64,000 bases of DNA, taken from contig NZ_JACHBR010000001.1 in the NCBI RefSeq assembly GCF_014200435.1, positions 6,142,001 to 6,206,000 of the forward strand, read 5' to 3'. The notes under the pieces are model-generated. The model was not told where the DNA came from. It did not search any database and saw only the letters and a program-made list of their open reading frames with translations. The position numbers were made by a program, and so were the translations under genes. This stretch comes from Sphaerisporangium krabiense (GTDB taxonomy: Bacteria > Actinomycetota > Actinomycetes > Streptosporangiales > Streptosporangiaceae). Positions 54,069 to 61,685 of this stretch are shown piece by piece (position 1 is the first letter of the stretch; the number at the start of each line of letters is the position of its first letter).

Positions 54069-55348
54069 GCCGGGTTCTCGCCGTGGCCGATTCCGATTCC
54101 TACCTCAAGTGGGCGGCGGGCCTGCTCGACCAGTTGCCGGAGGGGTGGTCCTCGACGCTCGCCGTCGTGCGCACCCCGATCGTCCCCTCGCCCGCCCAGA
54201 TCGCGGCGGCCGTCAGCGGCACGCGCGCGGCCGGCGGCGAGCCTCCCGCGGTGGTCTCGGCGCGGGCCGTCCGGCGGCTCGCCGAGCGGCTCAGGCCCGA
54301 TGCCATCCTCGTCGCCTGCACGGGTCCCGTCGTGGACGTCCTGGTCAGCGACGTGCTGGACGACCTCAGCCCGCGGCCGGTGTTCGTGTCCGGCCTGCCG
54401 GGCATCTCGATCCCCGCCACCGAGAAGGCGTGGATGTTCCGCGGCGGCTGCGACCTGTTCGTGGTCCACAGCGGGCACGAGGTCGAGGAGTTCGGCCGCA
54501 TCGGCAAGGACCTCGGCGCGGCCGGCGTCACGGCCCTGGCCCGCCTGCCCTACCTCGACGGGCTCCTGAAGGCCGCCACCCCAGCCCACCCCGTTCCCCT
54601 GGACGCGGCGCCCTCCCTGGCCGCCTCCCTCGCCGAGGACCCGGTCACGCCGGCCGGGCGGCGGGTGGTGTTCGCGACGCAGGCCAAGGTGCCCAAGCGC
54701 CGCGAGGACCGCGAGAGCGTCCTGCTCGCCCTGAACGACCTGGCCGCCGCGCGCCCCGACCTGGACGTGGTGGTCAAGCTGCGCGCCCTCACCACCGAGC
54801 GCCAGACCCACAACGAGCGCTACCACTACGAGAGCCTGTGGGCGTCCCTGGAGGCCGCGGGCGCGGTGCGGCCGGGGGCGGTGCGGTTCGCCGTGGGGCC
54901 GATGCACGAGCACCTGGCCGAGGCGGCGGGCTTCGTCACGGTCAGCTCCACGGCCGCCCTGGAGGCCATCGCGGGCGAGGTCCCGCTGCTGGTGCTGTCC
55001 GACTTCGGGGTCAGCGCCGAGATGATCAACCTGGTGTTCGAGGGCAGCGGCTGCCTCGGCACCCTGGAGGACCTGGCGCGCGGCGGGTTCCGGCGGCCCA
55101 CGGCGGCCTGGTGCGACGCCAACTACTTCCACGACCGCGCCGCGAGCGACTGGATCGCCCGCCTGGACGCCCTGGTGGAGCAGGCCCGCACCACCGGCCT
55201 GCCCCCGGTCAGGCCGCTCCTGGACGGCCCCGCCCACGCCGCCTCGCGCCGCCGCGCCCGGCTGCGCGTCGAACTGCCCCCGAACGTCCTGCGCGCGGGC
55301 TACCGCGCCAGCCGCCGCATGCGCCGCTACCTCAAGGCCCTCCGCTAG
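54065..55348 (+). CDS. DUF6716-like putative glycosyltransferase
   Basis: 427 residues with a two-domain GT-B-like layout. It opens RVLAVADSDSYLKWAAGLLD, has a mid-region ISIPATEKAWMFRGGCD and LFVVHSGHEVEEF, a donor-side VVKLRALTTERQTHNERYHYE in two stretches, and FVTVSSTAALEAIAGEVPLLVLSD where polysialyl-type transferases carry a Ser/Thr-rich loop. The TTG start overlaps the preceding stop (TTGA). The gene's last 17 bp overlap the end of the convergent AfsR-type regulator. I place it in the DUF6716 family found beside sialic-acid genes, with moderate confidence. Confidence 0.6.
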   Translation: MSRVLAVADSDSYLKWAAGLLDQLPEGWSSTLAVVRTPIVPSPAQIAAAVSGTRAAGGEPPAVVSARAVRRLAERLRPDAILVACTGPVVDVLVSDVLDDLSPRPVFVSGLPGISIPATEKAWMFRGGCDLFVVHSGHEVEEFGRIGKDLGAAGVTALARLPYLDGLLKAATPAHPVPLDAAPSLAASLAEDPVTPAGRRVVFATQAKVPKRREDRESVLLALNDLAAARPDLDVVVKLRALTTERQTHNERYHYESLWASLEAAGAVRPGAVRFAVGPMHEHLAEAAGFVTVSSTAALEAIAGEVPLLVLSDFGVSAEMINLVFEGSGCLGTLEDLARGGFRRPTAAWCDANYFHDRAASDWIARLDALVEQARTTGLPPVRPLLDGPAHAASRRRARLRVELPPNVLRAGYRASRRMRRYLKALR

Positions 55349-58300
55349 CGCGGTGACCGGTAACGATCACTCGCGGCACCGTGGTCGTTCGCGACCGGGC
55401 CTCGGCGGCCCAGTGGGGCGCGTTCCAGCGGTCGGCGATGGCGGCGGCCCTGGCGAAGTGGGCGGCGGCCTCGTCGTCGCGGCCGAGCAGCAGCGCCAGC
55501 TCGCCGAGCGTGTGGGCGACCGGGCGCACGGCCAGCGACAGGCTGGTGGCGCCGGCCGGAGGACCGTCGCGATGGGGGAGCAGGGCCGCGTAGCACTCCT
55601 CGGCGGCGCCGGTGTCGTTCAGGGCGATGACGGCCATGGCGCGCAGGGTGGTCAGGAAGGTGAAGAAGAAGTCGGGCCGGATCGGGCTCGGTGACGTGCG
55701 GGCCCGGCGTGCCTCGTCGCCGCGGCCGGCGGCGTGGAGGGCGAGCGCGAGCAGGTCGGCGACCATCGGGCCGAACGCCTCGTGGAGAGCGCGCACGTCG
55801 TCCAGGTGGTCGCCGAGCGTGCCGTCGTTCAGCCAGATCGCCGCCCGCGCGAGGCCGATGAAGCCGGCGTGCACCGATCCGGCGCGTTCCATGCGTTCGG
55901 TGGCCTCCCCGTAGAGGCGCTCGGCGTCGGCGAGCCGGCCCTCGATGAGCACCAGGGCCGCCAGCGCGATCTCGGCGGCGCCGATCGCCTCCGGCATCCG
56001 GTAGGCGCGGGCGAGCTCGAGCGCCTCCTCGGTCACGCGGCGCATCGTCGCCGGGTCGTTGGCCGCGGCGGCGTTGGCGGCCTGGCTGAGCAGCCCGGTG
56101 ACGCGGTAGACGGGCAGGTCGTGCTCGACGCCGATCTCCACCAGCTCGCGGGAGTACTCCTCCCGCCCGGGGTCGCCGGCGAGGACCAGGAGCGCCGCGG
56201 CCCGGAGGCGGGGATCGGTGGCGAGGTCGAGGGCTTCCCGCGCCGCCGCCATGGCCGTCGGATCGTCCTCGCCCACCAGCTCGTTGGCGTACGCGATGAG
56301 GAGGCGGGACCGCACGCCGGGGGCGAGGCCGGTCCGCTTGAGCAGGCGGCCGAGGCGGCCGACGACGGGACGGTCGACCGTGCCGTACGTGCGCGCCCGC
56401 CAGGGAGTGGGCTCGGTCCAGGCGGTGAACGCGGCGATCATCAGGTCGTCGCGGCCGATCGACTCGGCGTACTCCACGGCCTGCCGGCGCGTGTCCCTGG
56501 CCGCGGCGACGGCTCCGGCCCTGATCTGCGCCCGGAGCAGCCTCCCGAGCAGGCCGACGCGCTCGTCCGGTTCGCTGGAGTTGGCGACCGCGTCGGTGAG
56601 GAGGGCGGCCGCCACGTCGTGCGCGTAGCGCGCCTCGGCCAGCTCGGCGGCCCGCACGCAGTAGCCGGCGGCCTTCGGCGATCCCGCCCGCGCGTAGTGA
56701 TGGGCGAGCGCCGCGACGTCGCCGGTGCCCTCCAGGGCGGCGGCGATCCTGGCGTGCATCCTCGCGGCGCGCAACCGGCTGACGTCGGCGACCAGCGTGT
56801 CCCTGACCAGCGCGTGAACGAACCGGACGCGCCCCGGCGCCGGCTCGTCGAGCAACCCGGCGATGACGCCCGCGTCCAGCGCGTCCAGCACGCCGTCCCC
56901 GTCGGAGTCGGCGGCCCGCACGAGCACGTCCACCGAACTCTCCCTGCCGGCCACCGCCGCCAGCCGCAGGACGGACACCCCGCTCTCGGGAAGCCGTGCC
57001 AGCCGGCGCCGCAGCACGTCCCGTACGCCCTCGGGGACCTCGGAGAGCGCGACCAGCGCGCCCTCGCCGTTCAGCAGCCGCGCGCTCTCCCGCACGTAGA
57101 ACGGGTTGCCGCCGGTGCGCTCGGCGATCCCCGCCACCGTCGCGTCGTCGGCCTCGCTCTCGGCCCGCACGAGCGCGGCCACCGCCGCGCCGTCGAGCCC
57201 GGGCAGCGCGATCCGGAGCGGCGCGGTGCGGGCGAGCGCGCCCAGCGTCTCGGTGAGGTGCTCGCTCTCGTCCTGGCGGTACGCCGCGACGACCAGGATC
57301 GGGGCCCGCACGCCGACGCCGCCGCCGAGCAGCCCCAGCGTGGTCGTGTCCGCCCAGTGCAGGTCGTCCAGCACGACGGCGACCGGCCGATCCGTGGCGG
57401 CCGCCGCGAGCCAGCCCCACACGGCCCGGCGCAGCCGGAACCGCCCGGCGGCGGCGTCGCCGTCCACCGGTATGGAGTCGGAGAGCAGCGGCGCCAGGTC
57501 CCCCGCGAACTCCCCCGGAGCAACGGCCGCGGCGACGGCGCGCAGCGCCTCGACCCACGCCCACGCGGGCGGCGCGCCGTCGACCTCGGGACAACGCCCG
57601 GCGGCGACGAGCCAGCCGTCGCGCTCCAACCGCGCGCCGAGGTGCTCCAAGAGCGTCGACTTGCCCAGCCCCGCCTCCCCGGTGACAAGGGCGACGCGCG
57701 CCCCGTCGTGGGCGGCCTCCCCGGCGGCCGAGACCAGCGCGGCGAGCTCGCCCTCCCGCCCCACGAAAGAGGCGGCGCGACGCGGGATCGCGTCGTGCAG
57801 GCGCGCCGGTGCGGGCCTGGCGTGTGGAGGCTTGGCGGCCATGGGTGGGGGGACGGCCGTGCGCAGGACGTCGAGGCGCTGGTTGAGGATCGCCTCTTCC
57901 AGGGCGACCAGGTCGGGGCCGGGGTCGAGGCCGAGTTCGTCGGCGAAGGTGGCGCGGGCGCGGCGGAGCGCCGCCAGGGCGTCGCCGCGGCGGGCGCTGC
58001 TCCACAGCGCCAGGGCGTGCAGGCGCCAGCCCTCTTCGCGCAGGGGTTCGTCGCGGGTGAGGCGCTCGGCCTCGGGGACCACCAAGGCCGGGTCGCCCGA
58101 CCGCAGGCCCGCCGCGACGTGGAGCTCGCGGGCGACCAGGCGCAGCTCGTTCAGGCGGGCGGTCTCGGCGGCGGCCCACGGCTCGTCGGCGACCTCGGCG
58201 AACGCGGGTCCCTGCCATAGGCGCAGCGCCTCGGCCAGCCGGGCGCGGGCGGCCCGAGGGTCGGTGAGCGTGCGGGCCTCGTCGAGCAGGTCCTCGAAAC

Positions 58301-58619
58301 GCCAGGCGTCCACCGACTCCGGCGGCAGCCGCAGCGCGTAGCCGGGGGAGGCGCTCACCAGGAGGCGGGCCGGGGTCCGGGGCGGGCGGCCGGGCTCCAG
58401 CAGCCGGCGCAGGTTGGAGACGTACGCCTGCAGGGAGGCCAGCGCGCGGGACGGCGGCTCACCGCGCCAGAGGTCCTCGATCATCCGGTCGACCGACACG
58501 ACCTGTCCGCGCGCCGCGACCAGGAGGGCCAGGACGCCGCGCTGCCGCGGCCCGCCCAGGGGGACGGACTCGCCGTTGCTTTCGGCACCGAAAGAGCCCA
58601 GAACCCGGATCAAGACCAT
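55332..58619 (-). CDS. AfsR/SARP-type regulator with AAA+ and TPR domains
   Basis: 1095 residues. An OmpR-like DNA-binding domain (about 3-95, VLGSFGAESNGESVPLGG then QLRQRGVLALLV-like sequence) is joined to a bacterial transcriptional activation (BTAD) domain (about 100-245). An AAA+/NB-ARC-like ATPase follows (Walker A TGEAGLGKST near 320, Walker B VAVVLDDLHWAD near 415), then a long TPR-rich C-terminus (about 650-1090). Such proteins activate secondary-metabolite or wall-polymer genes. ATG 58619 fits a near-leaderless promoter whose direct repeats match the SARP site format. The GT-like operon converges on it. Confidence 0.85.
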   Translation of the reverse strand: MVLIRVLGSFGAESNGESVPLGGPRQRGVLALLVAARGQVVSVDRMIEDLWRGEPPSRALASLQAYVSNLRRLLEPGRPPRTPARLLVSASPGYALRLPPESVDAWRFEDLLDEARTLTDPRAARARLAEALRLWQGPAFAEVADEPWAAAETARLNELRLVARELHVAAGLRSGDPALVVPEAERLTRDEPLREEGWRLHALALWSSARRGDALAALRRARATFADELGLDPGPDLVALEEAILNQRLDVLRTAVPPPMAAKPPHARPAPARLHDAIPRRAASFVGREGELAALVSAAGEAAHDGARVALVTGEAGLGKSTLLEHLGARLERDGWLVAAGRCPEVDGAPPAWAWVEALRAVAAAVAPGEFAGDLAPLLSDSIPVDGDAAAGRFRLRRAVWGWLAAAATDRPVAVVLDDLHWADTTTLGLLGGGVGVRAPILVVAAYRQDESEHLTETLGALARTAPLRIALPGLDGAAVAALVRAESEADDATVAGIAERTGGNPFYVRESARLLNGEGALVALSEVPEGVRDVLRRRLARLPESGVSVLRLAAVAGRESSVDVLVRAADSDGDGVLDALDAGVIAGLLDEPAPGRVRFVHALVRDTLVADVSRLRAARMHARIAAALEGTGDVAALAHHYARAGSPKAAGYCVRAAELAEARYAHDVAAALLTDAVANSSEPDERVGLLGRLLRAQIRAGAVAAARDTRRQAVEYAESIGRDDLMIAAFTAWTEPTPWRARTYGTVDRPVVGRLGRLLKRTGLAPGVRSRLLIAYANELVGEDDPTAMAAAREALDLATDPRLRAAALLVLAGDPGREEYSRELVEIGVEHDLPVYRVTGLLSQAANAAAANDPATMRRVTEEALELARAYRMPEAIGAAEIALAALVLIEGRLADAERLYGEATERMERAGSVHAGFIGLARAAIWLNDGTLGDHLDDVRALHEAFGPMVADLLALALHAAGRGDEARRARTSPSPIRPDFFFTFLTTLRAMAVIALNDTGAAEECYAALLPHRDGPPAGATSLSLAVRPVAHTLGELALLLGRDDEAAAHFARAAAIADRWNAPHWAAEARSRTTTVPRVIVTGHRASGGP

Positions 58620-58654
58620 GACGTGGCACATCCTACGCGCGGCCTCCATGCCGG

Positions 58655-58672
58655 TTCCAAGTGCCTTCCAAA
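58655..58672. promoter_or_regulatory. SARP-type direct repeats upstream of the AfsR-like regulator
   Basis: TTCCAAG and TTCCAAA repeat with an 11-bp period (58655-58661 and 58666-58672). SARP regulators bind heptamer direct repeats with this period. On the minus strand TTGGAA also reads as a -35 box 19 bp from TAGGAT (58635-58630), just before the regulator ATG. This suggests autoregulation. Confidence 0.55.
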
Positions 58673-58720
58673 CGCCGGGAGCAGGCTTGACACGTCCAAC
58701 CGATGAAGGGCAGGAACGAA

Positions 58721-59362
58721 ATGAGCGTCGACACCCAGGACATGGAGATCGTCCACCGCGCCTTCCGTCGCGAGTCGCGGCTGCTGATGGAGCTCGTCGC
58801 GGCGGTCGCCCCCGGTGACACCGCGCGCGCCAAGGTGATCGCCGGCCACTTCCGCGACTACCGGCTGGGACTGAAGAACCACCACGAGGGCGAGGACGAG
58901 CTGCTGTGGCCGCCGCTGCTGTCCCGGGTCGATCTGGAGGCCGACATCGTGCTGCGCATGGAGGCCCAGCACGCGCGCGTCGCGGCCACGCTGACCAGGC
59001 TGGACGCGGCGGTCCCCGCCTGGGAGGCCGCCGCGGGGGCGGACGAGCGCGACACGCTCGTGGCCGCCCTGGCCGACCACCGGGCCGTGCTCCTCGAACA
59101 CCTCGACGACGAGGAGGCCACCCTCCTTCCACTCGCGGCCGAGCACATCACCGAGAAGGAATGGGCCTCCCTGGGCGACCACCTGGTGGCCCACACGCCC
59201 AAGCTCACCCTGTTCACCCTCTTCGGCCTCGTCCTGGAGGACGCGAACCCGGCCGAGCGCGCCACGCTCCTGTCCGCCCTTCCCGCTCCGGTACGCGGCA
59301 TCTGGCACATCATCGGCCGCCCCCGCTACGCCCGCCACATCAGCCGCGTCCGCGCCGCCTGA
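58721..59362 (+). CDS. Hemerythrin-domain protein
   Basis: 213 residues of four-helix hemerythrin type. Metal ligands are visible: His in FRRESRLL/GHFRDYR, HHEGEDELLWP (His-x3-Glu), EAQHARV and LEHLDDEEATLLP (His-x4-Glu type). ATG 58721 has AGGA six bases upstream. A long C-terminal segment (WASLGDHLVAH, then RGIWHIIGRPRYARHI) is found in actinobacterial members. It may bind O2 or NO, or store iron. It is divergent from the AfsR-like gene. Any link to the polymer locus is unclear. Confidence 0.85.
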   Translation: MSVDTQDMEIVHRAFRRESRLLMELVAAVAPGDTARAKVIAGHFRDYRLGLKNHHEGEDELLWPPLLSRVDLEADIVLRMEAQHARVAATLTRLDAAVPAWEAAAGADERDTLVAALADHRAVLLEHLDDEEATLLPLAAEHITEKEWASLGDHLVAHTPKLTLFTLFGLVLEDANPAERATLLSALPAPVRGIWHIIGRPRYARHISRVRAA

Positions 59363-59377
59363 CGCCACCGTGGCGTC
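59361..59377. terminator. Hairpin between convergent hemerythrin and polysialyltransferase-like genes
   Basis: GACGCCA-CCG-TGGCGTC, a perfect 7-bp stem that starts inside the hemerythrin stop codon region. No T tract follows. Confidence 0.5.
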
Positions 59378-59382
59378 GCGGG

Positions 59383-60651
59383 TCAGCGTGACAGGACGCG
59401 GCGTAGCCGGCCGAGGGGCGAGCGCTTCTGGGACGGGGCCGCGGGGGTCAGGCCCACCGAGGCCAGGCGGCGGTTCTTGAAGTAGCGGGCCTGCGCGCCG
59501 TTGGCCGCGATGTAGTCCGCGGCGACCTCGCGCAGCTGCGGGTAGTGCTCGCTCTGCATGCAGAAGCCGACCGCCTGGACCAGCGCGGACAGGTCCACCG
59601 GGGGCGGGTCGGAGATGGAGCCGTCCTCGTCCAGCCGCGGCACGGTGGCGTCCACGATCGTGACGGGCACCCGGTTGCTGTTCTCGTACGGCGTCAGCCG
59701 CTGCAGGACCAGATCGCAGCCCATCGTGGCGACCGGGATCCCGAACAGGCGGCGGGCGGTCATCAGCGCCGTGGAGAAGCAGCCCACCACCAGCTCGGGA
59801 CGCGCCGCCAGGAAGCACAGCTCGGCGGGCACGGTCTCGCCCGCCACCGAGAGCTTCACGCCGAGCGCGTCGGCGGCCTCGCGCATCTCCTGGCCGTGGC
59901 GGCGGCCCGCCGCCGGGTGCGGCTTGAACAGCACGTCGGTGATCCCGCGCGCGGCCAGCCCCCGCAGCATCGCGGCGTGCAGCCCGGCCTCCTCCTCGGC
60001 CGTGACGATGTCCAGGGCCGACAGGTACTGGCCGAGGATCACCGCGCGGCCGGACAGGCCCTCCGGGAGGGGCATGCGCTCCAGCACGCCGAGGAACGCG
60101 GCGTCCGGCAGCGGGTCGGGCTGGACGCCGACCTCCGCCAGCAGCAGCGGGGTCAGCTCCGGGACCAGGTCCAGGTGCAGCAGGCGGGTGATGCGGCCGG
60201 AGATCTCCTGCGGCAGCGGGTCACGGGTGGGCCCGTAGCTCATCAGGCCGTCGGAGTAGACGGTCATCGGGCAGTCGCGGACCAGGGCCGCCACCGTCCG
60301 GGCGGGCGGCACGGCCACCGACTCCACGACCAGCTCGGCCGGGCCGTCCTCCAGCCGCAGCGCCGCGGTGATCAGGCGCGACAGCATCGGCACCTCGATG
60401 ATCCGCGCCTTCCAGTCCGACGGGTGCAGCGGCGCGATGATCTCGTTCCACGAGCGGACCTCGTCGAACCGGGACCGCAGCGCCGCGAAGCCGGGCGCCT
60501 CGTCCAGCGACGGGGTGACCTCGGGGATCGCGGCGTTGTTGGACACCAGCAGGACCCTGCGGCCGTCGTGGCCGCCGAACCTCCCGGCGTCCATCGCGGC
60601 GGCGAGCGTCATCGCCCCGAAGAGCGTGGAGCTGTAGAAGACCTGGGTCAC
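59383..60651 (-). CDS. Polysialyltransferase-like glycosyltransferase
   Basis: 422 residues. It opens VFYSSTLFGAMTLAAAMDAG, has VTVYSDGLMSYGP-like acceptor-side sequence, and in its C-terminal half carries VLFKPHPAAGRRH (the conserved HP of bacterial polysialyl and sialyltransferases, where CMP binds) and ELVVGCFSTALMTARRLFG (the Ser/Thr motif). This matches the alpha-2,8-polysialyltransferase family. It is the last gene of a block with a GT2 enzyme and the CMP-sugar synthetase fusion. Likely role: addition or polymerisation of nonulosonic acid units on a wall glycan. Confidence 0.8.
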   Translation of the reverse strand: MTQVFYSSTLFGAMTLAAAMDAGRFGGHDGRRVLLVSNNAAIPEVTPSLDEAPGFAALRSRFDEVRSWNEIIAPLHPSDWKARIIEVPMLSRLITAALRLEDGPAELVVESVAVPPARTVAALVRDCPMTVYSDGLMSYGPTRDPLPQEISGRITRLLHLDLVPELTPLLLAEVGVQPDPLPDAAFLGVLERMPLPEGLSGRAVILGQYLSALDIVTAEEEAGLHAAMLRGLAARGITDVLFKPHPAAGRRHGQEMREAADALGVKLSVAGETVPAELCFLAARPELVVGCFSTALMTARRLFGIPVATMGCDLVLQRLTPYENSNRVPVTIVDATVPRLDEDGSISDPPPVDLSALVQAVGFCMQSEHYPQLREVAADYIAANGAQARYFKNRRLASVGLTPAAPSQKRSPLGRLRRVLSR

Positions 60652-60670
60652 GACGGGGCGCTCCTTGGGG

Positions 60671-61615
60671 TCATCCGCGATGCGTGGGGGGTAGCAGCGG
60701 GCGCAGCAGCTCGGCGCGCTCGGGCTCCATGCCCGTCTCGTCCACCATGCCCGGCGGCAGCGTGGCGAGGACCTCCCGCGCGCGGGCCGTGAAACGGGCC
60801 AGCAGGTCGGGGGAGAAGCGCTCGCTCAGCTCCAGGTGGTGCGCGAGCAGCGCGCAGAAGGTGCGCACGGCCTTGGGCAGCAGGTCGGGCTCGTTCTCGA
60901 CCTGCTCGAAGACCAGCTCGAACGCGTTGAAGAAGTGCAGCTGGCGTTCGTCGCCGATCTGCGTCAGCGACGTGGACACGAGCCGCCGGTAGAACACCCC
61001 GGCCAGCGAGACCACCGCGAAGGACCTGGCCTCGCGGTGCAGCCGCCAGATCCAGGGCCGGTCCTCGGCGGTGTGCAGGTGGCCGGGGAAGGTGAGCAGG
61101 TCGCCGAGCTCGCGCCGGTAGACGCCCGCCCAGGCGTAGGGGTAGTCGACCATGGTCTTGGCCCCGGCCGGCAGGATGCGGTCGCGCGGCTTCAGCACCA
61201 CGCCGCGCCGCGCCTCCGGCGCGCGGTGCACGACGCGCTTGCGCCCCTCCACCTGGACGTGGTCCACCCGGACGAAGTCGCAGCCGAGCCCCTCGATGGC
61301 GGCCACCAGGGCGGCCAGGTACCCCCGCCCCACCCAGTCGTCGCCGTCGAGGAAGGTGACGTACCGGCCGGAGGCGAGGGACAGGCCGTGGTTGCGGGCG
61401 TCGGCCAGCCCCACGGCGGTGGCGTTGCGCAGGACGGTCAGCCCCGGCAGCTCGGCGCGGAAGTCCTCGATGATCCGCGGGGTCGCGTCCACCGAGCCGT
61501 CGTCGACGACGATGAACTCGAAGTCGGGCCGGGCGTTGAGCCGGAGCGAGGTGAGCGCGTCGGCGATGTACGGCTCGGCGTCCCGTACGGGGACCACGAC
61601 GGACAGCGTGATCAC
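60671..61615 (-). CDS. Family 2 glycosyltransferase
   Basis: 314 residues, GT-A fold. LSVVVPVRDAEPYI opens the nucleotide-binding domain, VVDDGSVD and FLDGDDWVG provide the metal-binding Asp residues, and AEDRPWIWRL supplies the catalytic ED pair. The C-terminal third is helical. It is cytoplasmic or membrane-associated with no clear TM helix. It lies between the synthetase fusion and the polysialyltransferase-like gene with short gaps, so it probably adds another sugar, perhaps hexose or HexNAc, to the same polymer. Confidence 0.9.
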   Translation of the reverse strand: MITLSVVVPVRDAEPYIADALTSLRLNARPDFEFIVVDDGSVDATPRIIEDFRAELPGLTVLRNATAVGLADARNHGLSLASGRYVTFLDGDDWVGRGYLAALVAAIEGLGCDFVRVDHVQVEGRKRVVHRAPEARRGVVLKPRDRILPAGAKTMVDYPYAWAGVYRRELGDLLTFPGHLHTAEDRPWIWRLHREARSFAVVSLAGVFYRRLVSTSLTQIGDERQLHFFNAFELVFEQVENEPDLLPKAVRTFCALLAHHLELSERFSPDLLARFTARAREVLATLPPGMVDETGMEPERAELLRPLLPPTHRG

Positions 61616-61685
61616 GGGCGGTCCTCGGCGTGCGTCACTGCGGGGCTTCTCCTGGTCGTGCGGGAGGGGGAGGGCGGCGCGGGGG

